Shown here piece after piece: positions 7,389 to 15,785 of a stretch of DNA of 51,068 nucleotides (its first letter is position 1; every line of letters starts with the position of its first letter). The notes beneath the pieces are model-generated. The model searched no databases. It was not told the origin of the DNA and saw nothing but the letters and a program-made list of their open reading frames with translations. This DNA comes from a virus. The stretch covers positions 1 through 51,068 of the IMG/VR virus record IMGVR_UViG_3300009436_000032, one strand, 5' to 3'. The position numbers and the translations under genes are program-made.

Positions 7389-8834
7389 TTATAATTTTGA
7401 TATTTGGTCGGATATTGAAGAAGGTACACCTAAGTAACTAAGTACCACCTTAACATAATTCTTATTTTTCTCTATTTCATCACCCGAAATCTTTTGAGCC
7501 AATTTAATAGTTAGGTACTTTAAAGCTAACGTTAATAGTAAATTTAATAGAATTTGAGAAACCCTTTTACTAATACCTTTTATTATTTTCTTATTTTTCT
7601 TTAAAAAATCAACTGGACCATCATATTTACTACCTTGACCATATATTATTTGATGATTTATAGCAAATAATGTTATAACTTTAGGGGATAAAACTATGTT
7701 CATAATAACCCTTGAAAATTTTTTAATCATTTCACTGAAAAAATCAGATTTAACTGTTAATTTATCTTTTGGGTCTTGACTAAATGATGATTGAATATCC
7801 GATAGATTATCTAACGCTGTTGATACAGAATTAAATTCCTCTTCAGTTGTTGTAGAACTATCAATTAAATCTTGACTCACACTTAATTCATCAGATGTTA
7901 TTTTAACAACTAAATTACCACAAGTTTCTAACCTTCTAATACCATTTTTTCTGTTATTAACATCTTCATCAATTTTAGCAATAGTAGGATTATCAAATGT
8001 AAAGTAACTATCATCAATCAAATCATTTTCTGAATTAATTATACAATCAAGTACTTCCCTAAGTTCACCTTCTTTTTTTAATTGTTTTTTACTTTTTTTA
8101 ACACCACTTGATGAGCTTATCGTACCAAACATTTCTTCCATCATTGAGTTTATAAATGTTTTAGAATTCAAACTACCTGTCGAACCAAATAATGAAATAC
8201 TATCGATATAATCATTATTAAATTGTGTTAATTTTTTACTACTATAATCAACAGTAGCATTAAACTTAAGTACGTTGTTATCACTTGTGTGGGTTTCTAG
8301 AAATGTAGTTTGTAAAATTTCTTTATTGTATGTAGATATACCCCAATTAGTATCTACCGTTGGTGATTGGATTGTATTATACAAATAAGTGTTGAAGTCA
8401 GAACTATTAACACCTGAAGTTATGTCAGTGAATATTAAATTACCTTCAAGACTATCTGGATTAACTTTCATAGTGTCAAAAAAATCAACATCCATGACTT
8501 TTAAAATAACACCGTCCCCATCGTTTTTAAACCAACTAGGCATTGATGGATTTATACTACAAGATACAATTTCTTTAAATTCAGTCTTTATAGCACTTTT
8601 AATTTCATCTTCAATGTCACTTAACTTATATGTTATTGTATTCGTTACATAATCTTTAAGTGCGTCAAAACCAACTAATGAGGTAATTAAATCCATTAAG
8701 AATTGTGTACTATTTAAACCATTATTAATAGATGGTAGTGAATTAGTACTTGGTAATTTAGGGAAATTATCATTTAAAACATTAATAGCACCTATATTAC
8801 CGAATATTTCTTTTTTTTTATCTAAAATACCCAT
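7389..8834 (-). CDS. Large probable tail/baseplate protein, 481 residues
   Basis: No family is recognised. The product is soluble-looking for about 350 residues, with a lysine-rich linker near residues 245-256 (KKSKKQLKKEGE). The last 110 residues alternate basic and hydrophobic helices (SRVIMNIVLSPKVITLFAIN and LLNLLLTLALKYLTIKLA), which could insert into a membrane or pack in a hydrophobic core. Such C-terminal hydrophobic helices occur in tape-measure-like or injected tail proteins, but the length is short for a tape measure. Its ATG overlaps the stop of the 125-residue gene by one base, and it lies in the run that contains the spike, so a virion role is inferred. Confidence 0.5.
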   Translation of the reverse strand: MGILDKKKEIFGNIGAINVLNDNFPKLPSTNSLPSINNGLNSTQFLMDLITSLVGFDALKDYVTNTITYKLSDIEDEIKSAIKTEFKEIVSCSINPSMPSWFKNDGDGVILKVMDVDFFDTMKVNPDSLEGNLIFTDITSGVNSSDFNTYLYNTIQSPTVDTNWGISTYNKEILQTTFLETHTSDNNVLKFNATVDYSSKKLTQFNNDYIDSISLFGSTGSLNSKTFINSMMEEMFGTISSSSGVKKSKKQLKKEGELREVLDCIINSENDLIDDSYFTFDNPTIAKIDEDVNNRKNGIRRLETCGNLVVKITSDELSVSQDLIDSSTTTEEEFNSVSTALDNLSDIQSSFSQDPKDKLTVKSDFFSEMIKKFSRVIMNIVLSPKVITLFAINHQIIYGQGSKYDGPVDFLKKNKKIIKGISKRVSQILLNLLLTLALKYLTIKLAQKISGDEIEKNKNYVKVVLSYLGVPSSISDQISKL

Positions 8835-9211
8835 TAATTATCACCCCTTTTAGCTTTTGCTTCAATCATCTCTCTAACAGCTTTCATATCATTTAATGTT
8901 ACTTGTCCGTTAGATTGGTTATTAACCGCTTCATTAAGATTACCACTATGCTTTATAGTGTCATTTTGTAATTTAGCGATTTCTAATTTAATTTTTATTG
9001 CTGATTCTTTAACTTTTAATGCATCAACCTTACCCTTAGATATTTTAGTTAAATCATCGATATCTACTGGGTCAGCCGCATTAGCCATTTCATTCATGGC
9101 TTTTTGAGCATCATTTATGTTAGAACATGCGTCATTATAAGTCTCTTGTAAAAGACCTTCTAAACTCTCTTGGTTATTAACCTTAATCTGTTGTTTCTTC
9201 TTTCTAGGCAT
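8834..9211 (-). CDS. Helical protein, 125 residues; small terminase subunit possible
   Basis: The product begins with a basic tail (MPRKKKQQIKV) and is otherwise helical, with a long charged stretch around residues 60-90 (SKGKVDALKVKESAIKIKL). Basic N-terminus plus central coiled coil is compatible with a small terminase subunit (gp16-like), but there is no diagnostic motif and no large terminase gene in the window. It is the first gene of its run, with a late-type box ending 3 nt before the ATG, and it comes right after the gp55-like sigma gene. Alternative: a tail chaperone or baseplate wedge factor. Confidence 0.4.
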   Translation of the reverse strand: MPRKKKQQIKVNNQESLEGLLQETYNDACSNINDAQKAMNEMANAADPVDIDDLTKISKGKVDALKVKESAIKIKLEIAKLQNDTIKHSGNLNEAVNNQSNGQVTLNDMKAVREMIEAKAKRGDN

Positions 9212-9214
9212 ATC

Positions 9215-9230
9215 TTTTTATTTATAAATA
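9215..9230 (-). promoter_or_regulatory. Late-type box before the 9211 gene
   Basis: On the minus strand TATTTATAAATAAAAA ends 3 nt before the ATG at 9211. It also contains the exact T4 late consensus TATAAATA in the direction of transcription. It separates the sigma gene upstream from the virion run downstream. Confidence 0.55.
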
Positions 9231-9244
9231 TCAAGTTAAATGTT

Positions 9245-10036
9245 TTATTCTAAACCATGTTCTAAACCGTCTAGTTTTATTAGCTTATATATCTCTTTAT
9301 AACGTTTCATACCTAACCTAATATCTTTAGTGTTTAAATGTGTATAATTTCTCATAGCCTCTAACACACTATTTTTATTAAATTTTGTACCACCATTCAT
9401 TAAATCTAAAATTCTTTCCCAATCATTTAGAATAGCAATTAAAGCAAGGCCGACTTTTCTTTCGTTATCGGTCATCCTTTTCTTCTTTTTCTTTTTACCA
9501 CCCTTTTCCGCATCTAACTTATCTAATCTGTCAGCTTCATCAATTTCATCTTGAATGTTGTCTATAATTTTATTGATAAAATTCTTAACATTAAATTCAC
9601 CCTCATCTATATGATAACTATAATCATCATTCTCTTCAATTTTAGTGGCATAATCATCATAACAGTAAAACCTAGTCATTTTTTTAGTATCACTAATCAA
9701 TAACCCTATTATATAATTTTTACAAATTGTACCGTAATAAGAATATGCTTTTTTACCTTTATTTTTACCATGTGAATTTTGAAACTTATCAGCCTTCAAC
9801 ATTAAAAAGGAAAGGGTGTCCGCATGAAGGTCTTCAAACGTTTCACCCTTTCTATATAACTTATATTTTCTAATGATTGATTCAATCATTTTGTTAAATG
9901 GCTCCCTTAACCATTTATTATAAATGTTATTCCTTTCAATATAATCCTCACACGCCAGAAATCTTAATACAGCTTCTTCTTGTTCGGGACCAAAGTATAA
10001 ATTATTTTTTCTTTTTCGTCCTCTTTTCTCTGCCAT
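9245..10036 (-). CDS. Late-transcription sigma factor, gp55-like
   Basis: The 263-residue protein has a basic N-terminus and a sigma-70 region-2-like core at about residues 40-125: REPFNKMIESIIRKYKLY, GETFEDLHADTLSFLM, KADKF and KAYSYYGTICKNYIIG, the order of helices that bind the RNA polymerase clamp and the -10 element. A Lys-rich linker (GGKKKKKKRMTDNE, about residue 180) and a C-terminal helical region follow. In T4, gp55 directs host RNA polymerase to late promoters with no -35 element and works with the sliding clamp. The gene is in a run with two glycosyltransferases and is followed on the same strand by the late-type box at 9215. A region 4 is not obvious, as in gp55. Confidence 0.7.
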   Translation of the reverse strand: MAEKRGRKRKNNLYFGPEQEEAVLRFLACEDYIERNNIYNKWLREPFNKMIESIIRKYKLYRKGETFEDLHADTLSFLMLKADKFQNSHGKNKGKKAYSYYGTICKNYIIGLLISDTKKMTRFYCYDDYATKIEENDDYSYHIDEGEFNVKNFINKIIDNIQDEIDEADRLDKLDAEKGGKKKKKKRMTDNERKVGLALIAILNDWERILDLMNGGTKFNKNSVLEAMRNYTHLNTKDIRLGMKRYKEIYKLIKLDGLEHGLE

Positions 10037-10037
10037 A

Positions 10038-10841
10038 TTACTTACTTTCTTCGTATGTTATTTCTCTTTCATTTGGGAAGTAATATTCTTTTTTAGCTTG
10101 TGCTAACCACCAATTAGCTTCTATAGGTGTTACTGTTTCCCTGTATGTTTGGAATAATGAACCTACCCTTTGATTCATGTGTCTATAACCATATCTAGGT
10201 ATAACCATAGTTTTTACTTGTTTAAAAGTCATCCTAAGTAAAAACTCATACGTAAACATTAATTTAATAGTGGATTTAAACCCACCATGTTCTTCAAACA
10301 TAGATTTTTTAATAACCATACCACAAATACTAAAACTTTGATTAGTTAATAGAGCGTCATTATTTAGTAAACCAATTTCATCTGTAAAACTATTAGCCCA
10401 GGCTAATTCATTAGTTGTCCCCATAAATTCACCGTTTTGGTCAACATCGACAATAATTGGCATGAAAATCTCAACATCATCATGTGCTTTCTGATAAACA
10501 CCTACTTCATGAAACCAGTTATTTGAATATTCATCATCAAATTCTAAAATACTAACCCATTCAGTTTTACTTTGACTAACACCGTAATTAACTTGAGAAC
10601 TAAAATCCGTTTTACCATCGTTAGATATTACCCTAACATCCATTTTATAATCCTTAAAAGAAAACGAATTCATAATTTCCTCAACTTCAGAACCTTTAGG
10701 TACAACTATCAATAATTCACCTGGTAATACTTTTTGCCTAGAAACACTATCTAAAGCGTTTTTAAATAGTTTCATATTATCTTCACCTAACAATTCATGA
10801 ATAGGTAATATAACTGATATATCTTTTCCTGTATCTTTCAT
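10038..10841 (-). CDS. Family 2 (GT-A) glycosyltransferase
   Basis: I chose the ATG at 10841 (MKDTGKDISVILPIHE), 4 bp after the preceding stop; the longer frame would need a TTG inside that gene. The N-terminal GT-A fold is clear: ISVILPIHE, FKNALDSVSRQ, ELLIVVP, NYGVSQSKTEWVSILEFDDE with the metal-binding acidic motif DDE, then a C-terminal acceptor region (FKSTIKLMFTYEFLLRM). About 267 residues, normal for small GT2 enzymes. No membrane helix, so it acts in the cytoplasm. It forms a pair with the GT-B enzyme upstream. Targets could be virion proteins, phage DNA or host glycans; the sequence does not say which. Confidence 0.8.
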   Translation of the reverse strand: MKDTGKDISVILPIHELLGEDNMKLFKNALDSVSRQKVLPGELLIVVPKGSEVEEIMNSFSFKDYKMDVRVISNDGKTDFSSQVNYGVSQSKTEWVSILEFDDEYSNNWFHEVGVYQKAHDDVEIFMPIIVDVDQNGEFMGTTNELAWANSFTDEIGLLNNDALLTNQSFSICGMVIKKSMFEEHGGFKSTIKLMFTYEFLLRMTFKQVKTMVIPRYGYRHMNQRVGSLFQTYRETVTPIEANWWLAQAKKEYYFPNEREITYEESK

Positions 10842-10845
10842 AATC

Positions 10846-11976
10846 TTACTTTTTAACTTCTTCTGTTTTTGCAACAACAGCCATTATTTTATTAAACTCT
10901 TCCACTCTATTAGAAATTATGTTACCATATACTTCTTTAATGGTAGAAACTTGTTTTTCTGGGGTATACATTCCCTTTGTACTTTCCATAGCGTCAGTTA
11001 ATTCAACTGGTACATTACCTTCTAACCATAAATTTAAATATGTACCAATTAATTCTGGTATATTTAAATGTGTATTAGTCCAAATACCATTATTTTTAAT
11101 AACAACACCTTCCTCAGTTTCTTCTTCCATCCATTCTGGAATCATGTTAGGTATTTTACCTATAACTGGTGTATTACACTCCATAGCTTCTAACGGTAGT
11201 GTACCAAATCCACTTACATCATCTAACCAAACCGCAAGGCAACTATTTGAAAGTTCTTTTGCAAATTCTCTTTTATTTAAACCTTTTAATTCTTTAAAAG
11301 AAACCCATCTAAACATAGGGTTTTGTAAATAAAACATCTTAACTAATTTAGCCGCATCACCTGGAACTCTTGTATGAATCGCAACAACTGGCACTTTAGG
11401 TTTATCAGAATCTTTAAAGTAATCTGATATAGATACTGGAACTACATGGGTATTTGTTGATGGGAAAAGACCCTTAATAAATTGAGCTTGTTTATCAGAA
11501 GTTGTTATAACATCATTAAAACCGTAATCAGTCCATCTTCTACCCATTGGAAGTAATTCTAAAGCGTATTCATAGCTTTGTGAAAATACTAATTTTTTAC
11601 AAGGTAAATTCTTTAACTCATCCATGATGTTAGAAAAAATCTCTGGAATCACTATAAAATCCTGTGGCCCAACATTTAACTCTTTAGACTCAATAGATAA
11701 GTGTGGTAAAGAAGCGTATTCTTCACCTAACCATTCAGAAATACCAGGACCTTCAGTATCTGCGTGTAATTTATAATCGTTCTTTTCGTGTAATATATGT
11801 GCTCTATAACCTAACTCATTTAAGACTTTAACATGTTCATATATGTTAGCAATACCAGCAGTTGGATTACCCTTTGTATCTAATGTAAAAAAATAAAACC
11901 CAAAATCTTTGTTTTCTAATAACGAAATTGTTTTTTTAAAATCCTCTACTTTAACTTCTCTTTTAACTTCACTCAT
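10846..11976 (-). CDS. GT-B glycosyltransferase (GT4-like)
   Basis: 376 residues. The N-terminal half has KGNPTAGIANIYEHVKVLNELGY, the typical Gly-containing loop and first helix of a GT4-type GT-B enzyme. The C-terminal half contains the nucleotide-sugar binding signature around residues 250-275 (DVSGFGTLPLEAMECNTPVIG), where the Glu of LEAM contacts the donor ribose or phosphate. The stop is 4 bp before the ATG of the GT2 gene, and the start is 2 bp from the gene upstream, so the two transferases are co-transcribed. No membrane segment. Family assignment is firm; donor and acceptor are unknown. Confidence 0.8.
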   Translation of the reverse strand: MSEVKREVKVEDFKKTISLLENKDFGFYFFTLDTKGNPTAGIANIYEHVKVLNELGYRAHILHEKNDYKLHADTEGPGISEWLGEEYASLPHLSIESKELNVGPQDFIVIPEIFSNIMDELKNLPCKKLVFSQSYEYALELLPMGRRWTDYGFNDVITTSDKQAQFIKGLFPSTNTHVVPVSISDYFKDSDKPKVPVVAIHTRVPGDAAKLVKMFYLQNPMFRWVSFKELKGLNKREFAKELSNSCLAVWLDDVSGFGTLPLEAMECNTPVIGKIPNMIPEWMEEETEEGVVIKNNGIWTNTHLNIPELIGTYLNLWLEGNVPVELTDAMESTKGMYTPEKQVSTIKEVYGNIISNRVEEFNKIMAVVAKTEEVKK

Positions 11977-11978
11977 AA

Positions 11979-12341
11979 TTATATTTCTTTTAATATACCA
12001 TATTTAATTAAGGTATTCATACTTATTTTAAATGGAACTGATGTTTTACTTAACCCACGGTCCGCACCTAACGTGTCATCAATTTCTTCATGATAAGATA
12101 AAATAACTTCCAAAGCTATCCTAATAACATCATACTTTGAACCGTCATATTCTTTAGGTTTGTCATATTCCTTAGTTCTAATCTCAGTACTAATAACTTC
12201 ACCATCTTCACCTAACTTTTTAATGGTTTCAGTTTCTACTATTCTTTTATTTTTTAAACTTTCTTCTGAAGTTAAAACTTCTCCCATAACATCTATATCA
12301 ATGTAGTATGTTTTTTCACCAACCTGTATAATATTATTCAT
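11979..12341 (-). CDS. Hypothetical protein, 120 residues
   Basis: An acidic, soluble protein beginning MNNIIQVGEKTYYIDIDVM. The first half looks like strand-strand-helix and the second half is helical (YDVIRIALEVILSYHEEID). It overlaps the upstream HAD-like gene by 8 bp and leaves 2 bp to the glycosyltransferase downstream. No family is recognised. Conservation of such tight spacing suggests a real gene; a chaperone or adaptor to its neighbours is possible but unsupported. Confidence 0.55.
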   Translation of the reverse strand: MNNIIQVGEKTYYIDIDVMGEVLTSEESLKNKRIVETETIKKLGEDGEVISTEIRTKEYDKPKEYDGSKYDVIRIALEVILSYHEEIDDTLGADRGLSKTSVPFKISMNTLIKYGILKEI

Positions 12342-12930
12342 TTATATTTTTATTATTTAAAATTAATTCTCTAATTTCAGTTTCACCTATAAAATCAAGT
12401 ATTGAATCTATTTCATAGTCAGACTCAACACCTTCATTATAAGAACTTTTAACCTTTACAGATATTTTACCCTCTGGTTTATTTTTAATTGCTATCGGAT
12501 TTGCCGTAACTAACATGTCAACATAATCCCATTTGTCCTCATGATTTTTAACAATTTGTATATTTGACATTTTACAACCTAATTTGGATAGGAAAAATAA
12601 CGTTGATGGTATACTCTTATCGAATTCTCTAGAAATTATAATAACCTCATGCTCTTCTTCGTCTTCCATATCCATAAAAAACATATTTAAATGGTTAGCG
12701 ATATTATCATGTGTTTGGTCAGCGTGACCAAATATTTCCAATGCAGCATTTGTGTATAGGAATTTATTCATATCAAACTTAGAATCAAATTTAAAATAGT
12801 CAAGTAAGTCAAATGTTTTAACATCACCTTCCTTTAAATCAAATTCATCGTCAATATATTTTTTATATGTATATGTAAATTGCCCTATAAAATCTCTGAG
12901 CACTTCGTTAACTGTTATACCAATTACCAT
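12334..12930 (-). CDS. HAD-like protein lacking the catalytic aspartates
   Basis: 198 residues. The start, MVIGITVNEVLRDF, looks like the first motif of small HAD phosphatases (IGIDxDEVLxDF), but the two catalytic Asp positions are Thr and Asn. The later segment STLFFLSKLGCKMSNIQIV, then WDYVDMLVTANP, corresponds to the C-terminal HAD part in which active enzymes have a DD pair; here it is TA. The overall Rossmann-type order is kept while all three acidic sites are lost. It may be a binding or regulatory pseudoenzyme. It heads the run that leads into the glycosyltransferases and sigma gene and starts just past the PhoH-operon terminator. Confidence 0.5.
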   Translation of the reverse strand: MVIGITVNEVLRDFIGQFTYTYKKYIDDEFDLKEGDVKTFDLLDYFKFDSKFDMNKFLYTNAALEIFGHADQTHDNIANHLNMFFMDMEDEEEHEVIIISREFDKSIPSTLFFLSKLGCKMSNIQIVKNHEDKWDYVDMLVTANPIAIKNKPEGKISVKVKSSYNEGVESDYEIDSILDFIGETEIRELILNNKNINE

Positions 12931-12932
12931 TG

Positions 12933-12984
12933 TAAAAAAAATTAAGCTTATTCTGATTATTATATAACCAAAATAAGCTTAATT
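12933..12984 (-). terminator. Terminator of the PhoH/nucleotide-metabolism operon
   Basis: AATTAAGCTTATT (12940-12952) and its complement AATAAGCTTAATT (12972-12984) form a 13-bp stem with a 19-nt loop. On the minus strand a run of T follows immediately. It sits between the PhoH stop and the start of the HAD-like gene at 12930. Confidence 0.8.
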
Positions 12985-13007
12985 TACCTTAAAGTAAATG
13001 TTAACTA

Positions 13008-13931
13008 TTAAAAAAAGAAACTTTTTATCTTACTGTATAAACCTTTTTTATTAACTTTTTTATTTTCAGTTAATAAAGTTTTTTTCTCATCTTTTCCTGT
13101 GTCTATTTCTGCTTTTAGCGTAAGTGCTTCTGCTTTTTTTATTGCATCATTTAAAATAACTTTTTTTACAGGATTTTTCTTAGTTGAAGTATTTTGATAG
13201 TTTTTAAGTATCTTACATATAATTGGATTTCTTACGATATCTTCAACCTCAAATTCAAAAAAACCAATTTCTTCTACATTTCTGTGTCTACTCATCACAT
13301 CAAATAAACCACTATCCTTAACGTTCTTATACTTATCAGATTGGTCTATATCCCCAGATAATATAAATTTAGTGTTTTCACCAATTCTAGTTAATAAAGT
13401 CTTTACTTGATTAGGTGACATGTTTTGACATTCTTCCATTATTAATATAGAACCGTCAATTGATTTACCTCTAATATAAGCTAAAGCTTCAACTTCTATG
13501 TGACCAGAATTCATTAATTTTTCTCTGTTACCCTTACCTATAATTTTATCAATTATATCAACAGATGAAGAAACATATGGTTCCATCTTTTCTTTCATAC
13601 CTCCAGGTAAAAAACCATGATTTTCTTCAGCTTCAACGGCTGGTTTAGAAATTATAAGTTTCTTATATGGGTTTGTTTTATTTTGTAGTAATTCTAGTGC
13701 TCTAGCTATTGAGACATAACTTTTACCAGTACCAGCTGGTCCAGATGCAATAACAATCTCCTTTTCAGTAATTAAATTAGCATACTGTTTTTGCTTCTCA
13801 TTCTTACATTTTAACCTATGCCTCTTAGTTAACACTTTGTTTATTTCGTTTTCTTCTACTTTACTAACCTTAGTCGCTACTTTAGCTTTAGGTTTAGTTG
13901 TACTTGGGTTTCTTTTACTACCTCTTGCCAT
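13008..13931 (-). CDS. phoH: PhoH-family ATPase
   Basis: 307 residues. Walker A is GPAGTGKS (residues 64-71) and Walker B is ILIMEECQN (about 162-170), followed by LLTRIGENTKFILSGD (sensor-like) and the C-terminal VRNPIICKIL. These match the PhoH-type P-loop ATPases common in large phages, where they are thought to act on RNA or in stress metabolism. An N-terminal basic tail and a C-terminal Lys-rich tail (about residues 250-307) extend the domain. It is the last gene of the operon that starts at 20796 and is followed by the terminator at 12933. Confidence 0.9.
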   Translation of the reverse strand: MARGSKRNPSTTKPKAKVATKVSKVEENEINKVLTKRHRLKCKNEKQKQYANLITEKEIVIASGPAGTGKSYVSIARALELLQNKTNPYKKLIISKPAVEAEENHGFLPGGMKEKMEPYVSSSVDIIDKIIGKGNREKLMNSGHIEVEALAYIRGKSIDGSILIMEECQNMSPNQVKTLLTRIGENTKFILSGDIDQSDKYKNVKDSGLFDVMSRHRNVEEIGFFEFEVEDIVRNPIICKILKNYQNTSTKKNPVKKVILNDAIKKAEALTLKAEIDTGKDEKKTLLTENKKVNKKGLYSKIKSFFF

Positions 13932-13935
13932 AAAT

Positions 13936-14895
13936 TTACTTTTTTAATTTATTTTTGTATTTTTCATTTAATTCTTCTGAAACATAGTTCTCTAATAAAT
14001 ACTTTCCATCAACAGTTACGTCAGCTTTAAATTTTATAACGTAACTACCGTTAAATTCTATAATCTTATGAAACGATTTGACTTTATATTTGTACTCATA
14101 ATAATCAGAAACTCCTATATTGTTATACGTTATGAATTCAACTTCATCGATATCTAACATACTAGACGTTATAGGTGATTTAATTGCTCTTTTTATTTCA
14201 GATAATAATAAGAATGTTTTCCTATCATGTGGGTCTGGATATTTACTAATATAAAATTCTAATAATTTTTCTTTACCATCAATATCTCGTACATTTAATT
14301 TTTTAGCGTACTTTTCTAATTTAAAATTAGGGAAGTGTTTTCTACCCACGGATATTGGATATTCGTAATCAACGTCATTGTATTCATCACCCTTTGTTTC
14401 ACCAATCGAATTAATAATACCAATCGAATTAATAATATCACCTTCATTATCAATTACACTATCTTTTGGTTTTTGATATTCATTTATATCAATTTTACCT
14501 AACATTTCAAAGCTACCTAATGATATTTTTTCATTACTTATAACCATTTCTAACCTATAATCATCGTAATCATCTATAGAAACATTATTTAAAACTTCTT
14601 CTCCATCAACCTTAACATTTTCTAAAATAGGGTTACCTAACGAGTCATAACCCGATAACTTTACTTTACGACCCTTAGCCTCTTGTTCAACTTTATACAT
14701 TCTCCACCTTAGAGCCTTAACTTCCTCAGTAATTTCACCGTTAATAAGAGAATCTGCTAAAGTTCCTTGATTTACCCCTTGATTCATACTAATAGATTCA
14801 TCTAATTCTTTAGACTTTTGACCCAAGTGTTTTTTTTCTACATTAGCAGTGGCCATCATTAAGGCTGCCATTTGTTTTTTAATCCATTTACCCAT
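13936..14895 (-). CDS. Hypothetical protein, 319 residues
   Basis: No family is recognised. The N-terminus is helical and basic (MGKWIKKQMAALMMATAN), then comes a segment with RWRMYKVEQEAKGRKVKLSG, and the C-terminal half is probably alpha/beta with many Tyr and Lys. An in-frame 18-bp duplication gives IINSIG twice in the middle, in an acidic loop that seems to tolerate length change. The stop overlaps nothing and is 4 bp from PhoH; the ATG overlaps the stop of the glycosyltransferase upstream by one base. A role with PhoH is suggested only by adjacency. Confidence 0.5.
   Translation of the reverse strand: MGKWIKKQMAALMMATANVEKKHLGQKSKELDESISMNQGVNQGTLADSLINGEITEEVKALRWRMYKVEQEAKGRKVKLSGYDSLGNPILENVKVDGEEVLNNVSIDDYDDYRLEMVISNEKISLGSFEMLGKIDINEYQKPKDSVIDNEGDIINSIGIINSIGETKGDEYNDVDYEYPISVGRKHFPNFKLEKYAKKLNVRDIDGKEKLLEFYISKYPDPHDRKTFLLLSEIKRAIKSPITSSMLDIDEVEFITYNNIGVSDYYEYKYKVKSFHKIIEFNGSYVIKFKADVTVDGKYLLENYVSEELNEKYKNKLKK
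14401..14436 (-). repeat. In-frame 18-bp duplication
   Basis: ACCAATCGAATTAATAAT occurs twice without a mismatch (14401-14418 and 14419-14436), encoding IINSIG on the minus strand. Perfect identity suggests a recent slippage event. Confidence 0.9.
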
Positions 14896-15785
14896 TATAC
14901 CTTTAATTTTAAATATTTATCAACCTGATACTTTATATTTAGGCTATTTAACGCATATTCACGACAAAAATCACCTAATTTAGAATCGTATTTCATTATT
15001 TCCTTTTCAATCATGTTTTCATCATATATTGTATTTGAAAACCTACCACTACAATTATTTTTTATAATATCGGAAATATTATCCTCAGTTAATAAACCGT
15101 CCCCTAATGGTGGTTTATTAATGTAAGGTCTTTTATCTAATATCATAACATTCCTACCACAAGCCATAGACTCATAAGCACCTCTACCTAAACTTATAAC
15201 CATATCAACCTCATTTATCATATTCTCAACATTAAATATTGGATTTTTAAACTTATTTAAACAATATAATTTAATACCCATTTTATCACATACTTTACGT
15301 ATTTTATTATTTAATACATCAGATTGTGCTAATGAAAGTATAGATTTAATATTTTTATTTATAGGTTTTATAGGTTTAAACCTATCACAGTTAATACCAT
15401 TATGGATTATTGTTGATTTAAACCTAAGTTTAGTAAGATGTTTCTCAACTTCTTCACTTATACTAACATAACTATCCATACCTTTAGCTGGTTGTTCTAA
15501 ACTTGGGTAAATACCATGGCAAGTTTGTATTTTGTAACCATTATTATTGATTATTGATGGTATTGTTGATGTGTGTGAAGCTAAAATTAAATCATAACTA
15601 TCTTTAACACTAGTTATAACATTATAACCCTCACTTTTTAAAGTTTTACCAACTAAACCTATATTTTTACTAAAACAATCAACGTTAAGTTCTTTCCTTG
15701 AAGCTAATTCCCTGATTAAGGTGTAAGCATATGTTTCACTACCACCTAGATTAGCTAATGTATTATTTGTTACTAAAATTTTCAT
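14895..15785 (-). CDS. GT-B glycosyltransferase (GT4-like)
   Basis: 296 residues. The N-terminus MKILVTNNTLANLGGSETY holds the Gly-Gly-Ser-Glu loop typical of GT4 enzymes, then YDLILASHTS and IHNGINCDRF (the usual hinge-region NGV/ID motif). The donor-site helix is reduced: MVISLGRGAYESMACGRNVMI, with the Glu of YESM in the expected position. It is shorter than most GT4 proteins (350-400), mainly in the C-terminal domain. ATG and stop overlap neighbours by a single base, so it is translated in line with the two-domain enzyme upstream. No membrane segment. Confidence 0.8.
   Translation of the reverse strand: MKILVTNNTLANLGGSETYAYTLIRELASRKELNVDCFSKNIGLVGKTLKSEGYNVITSVKDSYDLILASHTSTIPSIINNNGYKIQTCHGIYPSLEQPAKGMDSYVSISEEVEKHLTKLRFKSTIIHNGINCDRFKPIKPINKNIKSILSLAQSDVLNNKIRKVCDKMGIKLYCLNKFKNPIFNVENMINEVDMVISLGRGAYESMACGRNVMILDKRPYINKPPLGDGLLTEDNISDIIKNNCSGRFSNTIYDENMIEKEIMKYDSKLGDFCREYALNSLNIKYQVDKYLKLKV

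Noticed and set aside
10842-10877. Longer start for the GT2 gene
   Set aside because: It would use TTG and overlap the preceding gene by 32 bp; the ATG at 10841 sits 4 bp after that stop and begins right before the GT-A fold.
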